The notes beneath the pieces are model-generated. The model did no database searches. It saw only the letters and a program-made list of their open reading frames with translations, and was not told the DNA's origin. Shown here one piece after another: positions 1 through 6,818 of a stretch of 9,550 nt of DNA (within the stretch, counting starts at the first letter, position 1; every line of letters starts with the position of its first letter). Source of the DNA: JBNKDD01 sp050288085 (lineage in GTDB: Bacteria; Chloroflexota; Anaerolineae; Aggregatilineales; UBA3940); assembly GCA_050288085.1 (NCBI GenBank), contig JBNKDD010000220.1, positions 1 through 9,550 on the forward strand, in the 5' to 3' direction. A program made the translations under genes and the position numbers.

Positions 1-25
1 AGAAGAAAATACCCCTCCCTACTCC

Positions 26-54
26 CTGACATACTCCTTTTGACAGATTATAAT
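26..54 (+). promoter_or_regulatory. Sigma70-type promoter of the ABC exporter operon
   Basis: CTGACA at 26-31 and TATAAT at 49-54 are separated by exactly 17 bp, which is a near-consensus housekeeping promoter. Transcription would start near position 61 and give a leader of about 75 nt before the ATG at 137. A second TTGACA at 40-45 overlaps the spacer but has no well-spaced -10 box (TATGAT at 70-75 is 24 bp away). The match is seen in the sequence; activity is inferred. Confidence 0.7.
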
Positions 55-82
55 TGCACCCGGTTTTTGTATGATAGCAATG

Positions 83-97
83 GGAAATGGTATTTCC
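83..97. repeat. Short inverted repeat in the leader, possible operator
   Basis: GGAAAT at 83-88 and ATTTCC at 92-97 are perfect inverted arms around a 3-bp centre (GGT). The repeat lies about 20 bp downstream of the predicted transcription start and 40 bp before the first gene of the ABC operon, a place where a repressor could block transcription. A 6-bp arm can occur by chance and no regulator gene is adjacent, so the operator role is speculative. Confidence 0.3.
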
Positions 98-125
98 ACT
101 CATTTCTGGGTGTTATAAGGATGGC

Positions 126-131
126 AGGAGG
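126..131 (+). promoter_or_regulatory. Strong ribosome binding site for the ABC ATPase gene
   Basis: AGGAGG ends 5 nt before the ATG at 137 and is a full match to the anti-Shine-Dalgarno core. It decides the start in favour of 137 over the in-frame ATG three codons later. It also makes the out-of-frame ATG at 121 irrelevant. Confidence 0.85.
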
Positions 132-136
132 AGCAA

Positions 137-1168
137 ATGAACGACATGCCGATCATAGAGATAGAGGAGTTATCCAAACATTTCAAAGTACTGAACCGCC
201 GGGAAGGGCTGTGGGGCGCAACCCGTGACTTATTCTCCGGCGATTACAACATCGTCAAGGCGGTAGATGAGATTTCGCTCAACATCGAAGCTGGCGAGAT
301 CGTCGGCTATATCGGCCCGAACGGGGCGGGCAAATCGACCACCATCAAAATGATGACCGGTATCCTCAGGCCGACCGACGGCACGATCCTGGTCAACGGC
401 AACGTGCCGCATAAAAACCGCCAGCGAAACGCACAGAACATCGGCGTGATCTTCGGACAGCGCACCCAACTCTGGTGGGACGTGCCCGTGATCGAGTCCT
501 TCAAGCTGCTCAAGGAAATCTACCGGGTAAGCCAGGAAGACTACGACCGTCAGATGGGAATGTTCAACGACCTGGTCGATCTCACCCCGCTTTATGCAAA
601 GCCGGTGCGCAACCTGTCGCTCGGACAGCGGATGCTGTGTGACATCGTCGCGGCGTTCCTGCATAACCCGAAGGTTGTTTTCCTGGATGAGCCGACCATC
701 GGCCTGGACGTGTCCGTCAAGAGCAAGATACGCACCCTGATCAAAGAGTTGAACCGGACGCACAACACGACCATCATCCTGACCACCCACGACATCGGTG
801 ATGTCGAGGCACTGTGCGAACGGATCATCATCATCGATAAGGGTAAGGTGATCTTCAACGGCGACATCAAGCAGGTGACGCACCTGTTCGGGGCTTACCG
901 GACACTCAGAGCGCGGATTCACCCTTACCAGAAGGACACCATTGACAGGGTGCGGCGGGAATACCAGAAGCAGTTTGACGACAGCGCCAACTTCACCATC
1001 CAGAACGGCGATCACGGCTGGGTCAGTGTGACCTTCAGCGAGGAGCAGATCCCCTTGATGGATGTGCTGAATTTCACCATGTCCACCTTCCCGGTCAAGG
1101 ACGTGCAGATCGCCGAGATCACGATGGAGAACGTGGTCAAGAACATCTACGACGGAGCCGCCTCATGA
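137..1168 (+). CDS. ABC-2 exporter ATP-binding protein (COG4586 type)
   Basis: This is the nucleotide-binding subunit of an ABC-2 exporter; it hydrolyses ATP on the cytoplasmic face to drive the two permeases encoded directly downstream. All catalytic motifs are visible in the 343-residue product: Walker A GPNGAGKST at 60-68, Q-loop Gln108 in FGQRTQLWWD, signature LSLGQ at 160-164, Walker B VVFLDEP at 180-186 with catalytic Glu185, and the switch His218. The N-terminal extension before Walker A, the QLWWD segment after the Q-loop and a C-terminal domain of about 90 residues after residue 250 are typical of COG4586 rather than of short drug-exporter ATPases. The stop overlaps the next start by 4 bp (ATGA), indicating translational coupling. 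The substrate cannot be read from sequence; relatives include systems linked to viologen export, but this is only a family hint. Confidence 0.93.
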   Translation: MNDMPIIEIEELSKHFKVLNRREGLWGATRDLFSGDYNIVKAVDEISLNIEAGEIVGYIGPNGAGKSTTIKMMTGILRPTDGTILVNGNVPHKNRQRNAQNIGVIFGQRTQLWWDVPVIESFKLLKEIYRVSQEDYDRQMGMFNDLVDLTPLYAKPVRNLSLGQRMLCDIVAAFLHNPKVVFLDEPTIGLDVSVKSKIRTLIKELNRTHNTTIILTTHDIGDVEALCERIIIIDKGKVIFNGDIKQVTHLFGAYRTLRARIHPYQKDTIDRVRREYQKQFDDSANFTIQNGDHGWVSVTFSEEQIPLMDVLNFTMSTFPVKDVQIAEITMENVVKNIYDGAAS

Positions 1169-1956
1169 AACGATACGGCGCTGTTGTCAAGATCGGCATT
1201 CTCAACGGCCTCGTCTATCGGGGGCATATATTCTTCACGCTGATCACGAACATGTTCTACATTGTCGTCATCTATTTTTTGTGGAAAAGTATTTACCACC
1301 ATTCCGACACCCTGAACGGCATGACGTTCAACCAGGTGTTTGTCTACCTGGCACTGACCGGTTCGATCTTCGTGCTGTTCACGACCTATGTCGCCTGGCG
1401 GATGTCCCATGAAATCGTCCAGGGCCAGATCATCATGGACCTGAGCAAGCCGCTGGATTACCAGTTGTTGATCTTCGCCCGGTCGATAGGCCCACTGCTG
1501 ATCCAGTTTGCGTTGAACACCGCCCCCTCACTGATCATGATCGTCCTGGTGTTTGGCGGTGAGATCGTGACCGGCATCAATTTGTTATTCTTCCCGATCA
1601 GCCTGCTTTGTGCCTACCTGATCAGCTTCCTGCTTGATTATATGGTCGGCCTGACCGCGTTTTACACCGAGTCGATCTGGGGGATCAACATCACCAAGGA
1701 TTTGATCGTCCTGTTCCTATCCGGGGCACTGATCCCGATCCGTTTTTTCCCAGAGGGTATCCGGCAGATTTTGTACTACCTGCCGTTCCAGGCGATCTAC
1801 AACGCGCCGGTGTCGATGCTGGTTGACCCGGAGATGGGTCTCAGCGATTACCTGTCGATGCTGGGGATACAGTTGATCTGGGTGGCGGCCATCTGGCTCA
1901 CCAGCCGCCTGTTCTTCGGTCGGGCGATCAGGGCTGTGACGGTCAACGGGGGGTAG
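1165..1956 (+). CDS. ABC-2 exporter permease, first subunit (COG4587 type)
   Basis: This is an integral membrane subunit of the exporter, 263 residues, probably with six transmembrane helices: hydrophobic stretches lie near 21-40, 58-77, 108-131, 140-165, 178-192 and 232-247. The segment LSGALIPIRFFPEGIRQILY (185-204), followed by LPFQAIYNAPVSMLV, is the signature I associate with COG4587 permeases (ABC2_membrane_6 fold). A second typical element is GQIIMDLSKPLDYQL at 87-101, comparable to the cytoplasmic segment before helix three. The start codon overlaps the ATPase stop by 4 bp, so the two are translated as a coupled pair. It should form a heterodimer with the next gene product, since the two are related in size but differ in sequence. 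The substrate is unknown. Confidence 0.9.
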   Translation: MKRYGAVVKIGILNGLVYRGHIFFTLITNMFYIVVIYFLWKSIYHHSDTLNGMTFNQVFVYLALTGSIFVLFTTYVAWRMSHEIVQGQIIMDLSKPLDYQLLIFARSIGPLLIQFALNTAPSLIMIVLVFGGEIVTGINLLFFPISLLCAYLISFLLDYMVGLTAFYTESIWGINITKDLIVLFLSGALIPIRFFPEGIRQILYYLPFQAIYNAPVSMLVDPEMGLSDYLSMLGIQLIWVAAIWLTSRLFFGRAIRAVTVNGG

Positions 1957-1961
1957 ACGAT

Positions 1962-2762
1962 ATGCTGAAAACACTTGGCCGCTATGCCCGGCTGTACTAT
2001 TTGATCGAGGCTCAGTACATCAAAGCCCGGATGCAGTACCGGGCCGATTTCCTGATCAGTTCGGTGGGCATGATCCTCGCCAGCTTATCGAGCATCGGTG
2101 TATTCTGGGTGTTGTTCCAGGCGATCCCCAGCCTGGCCGGGTGGACGTTCACCGAGATTCTGTTCATGTACAGTTTTTACCTGCTGGCGGTTTCACCGGC
2201 CCAGGTTTTCTTCGACCACATCTGGCAGCTTCGCTTCCACCTGATCGAAGGTACTTTTATCAAATACTACTTCCGCCCGCTGAATATGATGTTCTACTAC
2301 ATGTCGGAGATGTTCGACCTGAAAGGCTTGAGCCAGATCGCGATTGGCATCTTCGCGCTGGTGTATTCCTCGGCTAAACTGGGGCTGGTGTGGAATGTCT
2401 CCCGGATTGCGCTGCTGATCGTGTCGTTGTTTGGTGCGTCGATGGTGATCGCCTCGCTGTTGATCATGGCCGCCTGCACCGCCTTCTGGATATTGAACTC
2501 CTACTCCATCCTGCAATTGATCTTCAAACTGCGGGAGTATTCACAATACCCCACCTCGATTTTTAACGGGTTCTTCCGAATTCTGTTCACCTATGTGATC
2601 CCGATCAGCTTCGTGGCTTTCTACCCGGCGCAGCTTTTCCTGCATACCGAAGAAGTCTCCTGGCTGGTCTATATTTCTCCGCTGGTGGGGATAGGGTTGT
2701 TTGCCCTGGCTTATGGGGTGTGGACGCTGGGCGTGAACAGCTATACCGGGACGGGGTCGTAA
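1962..2762 (+). CDS. ABC-2 exporter permease, second subunit (COG3694 type)
   Basis: This is the partner permease, 266 residues, again mostly hydrophobic, with helices near 30-53, 64-84, 124-137, 148-178, 205-225 and 235-255. Family hallmarks are REYSQYPTSIFNGFFRILF (191-209) followed by the YVIPISFVAFYPA motif (211-223), and the C-terminal SYTGTGS, which matches the Y-x-G/S-x-G-S ending of COG3694 proteins. It begins 5 bp after the previous stop, preceded by a G-rich stretch (GGGGGG) that could serve as a weak ribosome binding site, so translation is probably coupled. With the two genes before it, it completes the ATPase-permease-permease order usual for this transporter family. A perfect palindrome 25 bp past its stop probably ends or protects the message. 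Confidence 0.9.
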   Translation: MLKTLGRYARLYYLIEAQYIKARMQYRADFLISSVGMILASLSSIGVFWVLFQAIPSLAGWTFTEILFMYSFYLLAVSPAQVFFDHIWQLRFHLIEGTFIKYYFRPLNMMFYYMSEMFDLKGLSQIAIGIFALVYSSAKLGLVWNVSRIALLIVSLFGASMVIASLLIMAACTAFWILNSYSILQLIFKLREYSQYPTSIFNGFFRILFTYVIPISFVAFYPAQLFLHTEEVSWLVYISPLVGIGLFALAYGVWTLGVNSYTGTGS

Positions 2763-2787
2763 AGGGGGAAACGGGTATTGTAACCGG

Positions 2788-2809
2788 GGGACGCAGCATG
2801 CTGCGTCCC
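2788..2809. repeat. Perfect 22-bp palindrome, copy 1, in convergent gap
   Basis: The half-site GGGACGCAGCA is followed directly by its exact reverse complement, so RNA from either strand could fold into a GC-rich hairpin around CATG. It sits in the 77-bp gap between the convergent ABC operon and the SUMF1-like gene, 25 bp after the permease stop. No U-tract follows on either strand, so a classical intrinsic terminator is doubtful; a REP-like element that blocks or stabilises transcripts fits better. A second copy lies at 6763-6784. Both copies are followed by TACGA. Confidence 0.75.
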
Positions 2810-2839
2810 TACGACCGGGTTATTTGGCATCATTTTATT

Positions 2840-3781
2840 TCACCTGTTGGAACCGTTAGTGCCGATGCTGGTCTCGATTGCCCCCCGCCACTGAGTCTGG
2901 GGCCACCTATCTAATACTGGGCGGAACGCATCCCACGTGCTTTTACCTGGTAGAGCTGGCAGGTGGACAATAAAAGCATCCTCCTCGTTTAGGGTGTCCC
3001 TGGCTCTACGCCCCTTTGTACCAGCCCCTGCTTTGTTACTCCAATATTCTTTTGCTATTGGATCATAGTAAGTATCAAGAGATTCAATAACCGCTTCGGG
3101 AATACCGTCAACCATGCCCCAGACGCCGTAAGGACTCACCCCACCAGGATATCCATCAACAGAGGCATTGATATTGATCGTTCCTTGATCACTATAGAAG
3201 TACCCCATTTGCTCATCCCATTCATTGCCCCAGGGATAGAGCAGACTTTCGGGACCACGGGCGGCCTTTTCCCATTCCTCAGCTTTTGGTATGCGTCCTC
3301 CAATATCCTTACAGATGGCGTTCCTGATTTCTGGTGATGCGCGTTCATACTTCCGTGCACGATAGGTTATCTCTTCTTTTGTAACATAGTGCTGCCTGGT
3401 CTTGAACTCAGGCTGTTCAAATATCCCTGGAATGCTGAAGATATCCTGCCCCTTCCGATAAAGTAATGCCTGCTGACTTGTTAGTGCAAATCGAGCTATA
3501 TAAAAGCGATCAATGAAGATAGTTCGTGCTGGAGCAAAGCGAAGAGGTGTTACAAAATATAAACCAATCAGGTCACTTTGCGTATGAGAAAGGTACTTCC
3601 CCTGGTCGATCAAGTCCAATATCTGATCAATTGTCGCCTGCTCGATGGATGACCTTTTGTCATAGAGCAATCTTTCCCTCAAATGCTTCCACAGCATCTG
3701 ACGTTGCTCTAAACTGATACCTAGCTGGACTTCCCCCGCTGGCACCTTACACCAGTAGTCTGGGTGCATATAAGTTTTCAT
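2840..3781 (-). CDS. Degenerate SUMF1/FGE-domain protein, probably non-catalytic
   Basis: The 313-residue product carries the formylglycine-generating-enzyme (SUMF1) fold signatures: CKVPAGEVQLG (11-21), FYIARFALTSQQALLY (93-108), GGRIPKAEEWEKAARG (161-176), LYPWGNEWD (181-189), SPYGVWGMVDGIPEAV (216-231) and a terminal FRPV (286-289). Compared with the family consensus, DMAGNVWEW has become GMVDGIPEA, the RGGSW block is missing, and no cysteine occurs near the C-terminus, so the copper-binding cysteine pair of true FGEs is absent. About 70 residues, partly helical in appearance (25-62), are inserted between the PAGE motif and the FYI motif. No signal peptide is visible. The ATG is preceded by AAGGA about 9 nt upstream. 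The DNA is more AT-rich than the neighbouring transporter genes, which may indicate transfer. It may be a binding or scaffold protein; the function is unknown. Confidence 0.82.
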   Translation of the reverse strand: MKTYMHPDYWCKVPAGEVQLGISLEQRQMLWKHLRERLLYDKRSSIEQATIDQILDLIDQGKYLSHTQSDLIGLYFVTPLRFAPARTIFIDRFYIARFALTSQQALLYRKGQDIFSIPGIFEQPEFKTRQHYVTKEEITYRARKYERASPEIRNAICKDIGGRIPKAEEWEKAARGPESLLYPWGNEWDEQMGYFYSDQGTININASVDGYPGGVSPYGVWGMVDGIPEAVIESLDTYYDPIAKEYWSNKAGAGTKGRRARDTLNEEDAFIVHLPALPGKSTWDAFRPVLDRWPQTQWRGAIETSIGTNGSNR

Positions 3782-3876
3782 TACCCTTGTTCCTTCCGGG
3801 CACCTTCCTGGCTACATCATCCTGGCCTGTTTCGAACTATCTGTCGCTTTTGTTTGCAGTACTCGATCCACCCTTT

Positions 3877-5179
3877 TTAATCTGCATAACCATGGGCACT
3901 ACTTATAGCTGGGATTTCTGCACGTTGGAAAATCAGAGCAAACAAGAACGCAATCCCCATAATGCCAGCGCCAACGAGGAACACCGACTGCGGACTGATG
4001 GACTGAAAAGCAAAGCCAGCCCATACTGGTCCTACAATCAGCGCCAGGCTGCGAGAAGATTGGTAAAGCCCAAGCAGCTGCCCGCGCGTTCGCCCGGTCC
4101 CAAACCGGGTGACCAGTGATTGCAAACTGGGTTCGCTGACCGCCCGTCCAAAGGCAAAAGGAGCTAATAGAGCGGTGACGATTATGGCACTGGTTGCTGG
4201 CACAATTCCCAGGAAAGCAACAATGATTGCCAGTTCACCAACTAACAACAGTCTGCGCTCCCCCAGCCGCCGGATCAGGGGTTTAATCAAACCAATCTGA
4301 GAGATCACCTGCATCAAGCCATTGAAGGTAAGCATCAGGCCAATGTAGAGCCGGGTACGCTCAGGATTAGGTGCATTCGCGAACAGAATCTTTTCCGCAT
4401 ACAGGGCAAAAATAGAAGGCAGGGCGGAGAAAGCAAGTGAACCAAAAAAGCCGATGACCAACAGGAGTACTAACCCTCGCATTGCCATGACTTCATTGAG
4501 TGGAATACCTGAGTGGTTATCGACCGGCCCGGCTGAACGGCTCTCAGGGGGCAGCGATTCCTTCAATGTGAATGTGGTCAGGAGCAGTGTTCCGGTTGTA
4601 ATGATCGCGGCTCCGATGAACGGAATAACCGGTCCATAATTGGAAAGTACACCGCCAAAAGCCGGGCCGAAGATAAAGCCAGCGCCGAAAGCAGCTTGCA
4701 ACAGCCCCAGGGACCGTGTCCGATCCTTATCCGGGCTGATATCACTGACATAGGCCTGGGCAGTTGTGATATTGCCCCCGGTAATGCCATCCAATCCGCG
4801 TGCGATAAACAGCATCAGCATCCCGCCGGTCAGCGGCAGCGACAGTTTCAGCCCGTCAATCTTCATGCCGATAGGCCCGGCGAAAATGAACAGGATGAAG
4901 GCCAGCACCGTTCCCATCTGGCTGACGATCAGCACCGGTTTGCGGCCATATTTATCCGAAAGGCGGCCCAACCACGGCGCAGCAATGAATTGGGCACCGA
5001 AAAATACCGAGGACAGCAGCGTAATCTGTAGTATCGTACCGCCAAACTGGCCCTCAGCATACAAAGGCAGGATGGGTAGGATTGTCCCTGCACCAAGAAT
5101 GTTGGTAAAGATGATCAACAAGATCGGATACNNNNNNNNNNTCCAGGCCGCCGGGGCTCTTTGTTTCCTGGTCAGTCAT
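3877..5179 (-). CDS. MFS transporter, TetA-like DHA1 type, interrupted by assembly gap
   Basis: This is a 12-helix-type proton-coupled antiporter of the inner membrane. Counting from the TTG codon at 5121, visible motifs are motif A GRLSDKYGRK (52-61) in the loop after helix two, ARGLDGITGG (107-116) in helix four, and the antiporter motif C GAGFIFGPAFGG (146-157) in helix five. This is the pattern of tetracycline/multidrug DHA1 exporters. A hydrophilic central loop near 190-210 separates the two halves. The reading frame continues upstream as YPILLIIFTN into the N run, so 5121 is not the start. Beyond the gap, ATG at 5179 opens MTDQETKSPGGL, a plausible hydrophilic N-terminus, but it joins the downstream frame only if the gap is a multiple of three long. 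No clear Shine-Dalgarno lies close to it. Substrate specificity cannot be assigned. Confidence 0.85.
5132..5141. other. Assembly gap of 10 N inside the MFS gene
   Basis: Ten unresolved bases lie within the first helix region of the transporter. The frame on the left (TAT CCG ATC TTG) and the frame of the likely start on the right (ATG at 5179) do not connect across exactly ten bases; a length divisible by three would join them. Either the gap length is a placeholder or the gene is frameshifted here. Confidence 0.95.
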
Positions 5180-5238
5180 TTTATGTTTTACTCGCTTCCC
5201 ATTCTACTTTGTTCGTTATAAATCTCTCCTTTGTCGTT

Positions 5239-5355
5239 TTCCCAGAATTAACCGACCGGGAGCGCAAGATTTTCGATCTCACCGCTCAGGGAATCAACAA
5301 TTAGAAGATCGCTGAATATCTATATATAAGCACGAAGACTGTCCACAATCATATT
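5239..5355 (+). pseudogene. Remnant of a LuxR-type helix-turn-helix DNA-binding domain
   Basis: In one plus-strand frame the DNA reads FPELTDRERKIFDLTAQGINN, a TAG stop at 5302-5304, then KIAEYLYISTKTVHNHI. This is the order and spacing of the GerE/LuxR helix-turn-helix (LTxREREVL...G.SN.EIA..L.IS..TVR.H). The stop replaces the residue just before KIA, where Gln, Lys or Glu is usual, so one base change from CAG, AAG or GAG would explain it. The expected SNI(L/F)xKL ending is missing after NHI, and no receiver, sensor or start codon is present upstream. It is best read as the decayed C-terminal end of a response regulator or LuxR regulator. It sits between two minus-strand genes, in their shared 194-bp spacer. 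Confidence 0.78.
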
Positions 5356-5373
5356 GTGTTTGTCTTATGGTGG

Positions 5374-6693
5374 TTATTCGACTTCCCGCACCAGGATACT
5401 GACGATCAACTCACCCGGCTCGGCAGCAGCTTGAGGGTCGCGGGGCGGGAACTGCTCGACGATCTCCATCCCCTCGACGACTTCCCCGAAGATCGTAAAT
5501 GACCCGTCCAGTTCGGGCGTCGGACGAAACGTGATAAAAAACTGGCTGCCCGCTGAATTCGGCTGGTTGGTGTGAGCCATCGATACCAGCGCTGCACGAT
5601 CAAAGAGCAGGTCACTCTTCCCGAATTCGTCGGGGATGGTGTAACCCGGCCCGCCCATGCCGGATGCAGTCGGGTCACCCCCCTGCGCGACAAATCCCGA
5701 CACCACGCGGTGGAAGGTCGTATCATCGTAATAACCGGAACAGGCCAGGTACGCGAAGTTATTGACAGTTTCCGGCGCGAGGTTGGCGTACAGGTCGATC
5801 ACGATCTCGCCCTGCCGGGTGATGATCCAGGCAGAATAATCTTTGTCCGGGGCGATCACCATCGGCGGGTAATCCCGGTAGGTTCGCTTCAACATGGCAT
5901 CCCACATCAGTGGGGCCAGAACGCTAGAGCTGGCCGGTGGCTGCTGGATGATCCGGTCGTTGATGAACAGGGTCGGGGAAATCATTACGCCCGCTTCCTG
6001 GGCTTCAGCTACCCCATCGGTGATCGCCCCGGTGTAGGTCCCGGCCTCCAGGTCATCGAGCAGCGCCCCGGAATCCAGGTCAAGCGAGTCGGCGTAACCG
6101 GCTAACACGTCCCGGAAATCCTGGTCGGATAGGCTGCTCCACTCGGCCTGATTGGTATACAGCAGATCGACCATCCCCCAGAAGGCTTCATCCCCACCCT
6201 GTGATTGGGCAGCAAGCGTCGCCTCAGCCGCCAGTTGAGATTTGTCATAAACCTCGGTCTGGGGCAGGTAACGGATCACCATCCGCAGCGGGTCGCTGTA
6301 AAGTTCCAGCAGCTCTTTCAATACGGGGTAGAGGGCGGCACAGTCGGGGCATTGTAGATCGGTGTACCAGATCAAGGTGATCTCGGCATCCTCCGCCCCG
6401 GTGACCGGCTCATCATCCCCAACATGCAGCGGGTCGTCCGCATCCGGGGCAAACGGCTCGGCGACCGGCTCCGGGTATTCATCACAAAAATCGATGGCGT
6501 CGTTCTTGCCGATATCGGCCCCGCTGGCCCGATCAGTGTGCGGCAGCCGGGACGGATCGCTGGCAACAGCCGCCCTATCGCCGCTTGAGATCTGGTCGGC
6601 GGAAACAGGTTCCCTGGAGGAACTACACGAAACGACCGCCAACAACAGCGATCCGGCCAGCAGCACAATCAAACCTTTTTTCCAAAAACGCAT
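5374..6693 (-). CDS. Lipoprotein fusing a DsbA-like thioredoxin domain to a cyclophilin PPIase
   Basis: The 439-residue product combines two envelope-folding activities. Residues 1-23 form a lipoprotein signal (RFWKKG, hydrophobic core, lipobox VVSC with Cys23), so it should be anchored outside the cytoplasmic membrane. A flexible acidic linker runs to about 103. A DsbA-like domain follows: TDLQCPDCAALYP with active site CPDC at 115-118, a helical insert, and the cis-proline segment ISPTLFIN (Pro240). Residues 285-438 form a cyclophilin: FHRV (327-330), GFVAQGGDPTASGMGGPGY (333-351), SMAHTNQPNSAGSQFFITF (371-389) and LDGSFTIFGEVVEGM. The catalytic Arg329 is kept; the tryptophan of cyclosporin-sensitive forms is not. 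The start at 6693 is chosen because GGAG lies 6 nt upstream and the lipoprotein signal begins there; the 27 residues that an upstream start at 6774 would add do not look like protein. It could oxidise or isomerise disulfides and speed proline isomerisation in secreted proteins. Confidence 0.9.
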   Translation of the reverse strand: MRFWKKGLIVLLAGSLLLAVVSCSSSREPVSADQISSGDRAAVASDPSRLPHTDRASGADIGKNDAIDFCDEYPEPVAEPFAPDADDPLHVGDDEPVTGAEDAEITLIWYTDLQCPDCAALYPVLKELLELYSDPLRMVIRYLPQTEVYDKSQLAAEATLAAQSQGGDEAFWGMVDLLYTNQAEWSSLSDQDFRDVLAGYADSLDLDSGALLDDLEAGTYTGAITDGVAEAQEAGVMISPTLFINDRIIQQPPASSSVLAPLMWDAMLKRTYRDYPPMVIAPDKDYSAWIITRQGEIVIDLYANLAPETVNNFAYLACSGYYDDTTFHRVVSGFVAQGGDPTASGMGGPGYTIPDEFGKSDLLFDRAALVSMAHTNQPNSAGSQFFITFRPTPELDGSFTIFGEVVEGMEIVEQFPPRDPQAAAEPGELIVSILVREVE

Positions 6694-6699
6694 GAGGTT
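6694..6699 (-). promoter_or_regulatory. Start-defining region for the DsbA-cyclophilin gene
   Basis: Read on the minus strand, the bases before the ATG at 6693 are GGAGAACCTC. GGAG with a 6-nt spacer is a good Shine-Dalgarno and supports the shorter protein beginning MRFWKK. Confidence 0.6.
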
Positions 6700-6725
6700 C
6701 TCCGTTACTATTTTGGGGCAATCGC

Positions 6726-6741
6726 ATCCATCAGGATGGAT
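6726..6741. repeat. Short hairpin upstream of the DsbA-cyclophilin gene
   Basis: ATCCATC at 6726-6732 and GATGGAT at 6735-6741 are perfect 7-bp inverted arms around AG. The hairpin lies 32 bp before the lipoprotein start and 21 bp from the larger palindrome. It could be an operator or part of a leader structure. No evidence beyond symmetry is available. Confidence 0.4.
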
Positions 6742-6762
6742 AGACCTTACAAACACCCAACA

Positions 6763-6784
6763 GGGACACGGCATGCCGTGTCCC
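6763..6784. repeat. Perfect 22-bp palindrome, copy 2
   Basis: The half-site GGGACACGGCA is followed by its exact reverse complement, again centred on GCATGC and followed by CTACGA. It differs from copy 1 (2788-2809) at four positions that fall into two mirrored pairs, so each change on one arm is matched on the other. It lies 34 bp beyond the stop of the SDR gene and about 70 bp before the lipoprotein start, both on the minus strand. This fits a REP-like intergenic element that may end or stabilise the SDR transcript. Confidence 0.75.
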
Positions 6785-6818
6785 CTACGAATGAACTACC
6801 TGTATTTTGCCACCACCA

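Noticed and set aside
40..75. TTGACA (40-45) with TATGAT (70-75) as the operon promoter
   Set aside because: The spacer is 24 bp, too long for sigma70. The overlapping CTGACA-17-TATAAT pair is far better.
230..1015. A 261-codon open frame on the minus strand opposite the ABC ATPase gene
   Set aside because: It mirrors the codon bias of a clear ATPase gene, has no recognisable domain, and its composition (many Asp, His, Val, Arg) is typical of an antisense shadow.
2840..3781. SUMF1-fold protein as the variable target of a diversity-generating retroelement
   Set aside because: Some such targets have this fold, but no reverse transcriptase, template repeat or accessory gene is visible in the window.
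6694..6774. A 27-residue N-terminal extension of the DsbA-cyclophilin protein, from an upstream ATG at 6774
   Set aside because: It would translate the second palindrome region and the short hairpin, has no ribosome binding site, and would bury the lipoprotein signal. The start at 6693 has GGAG at 6 nt.
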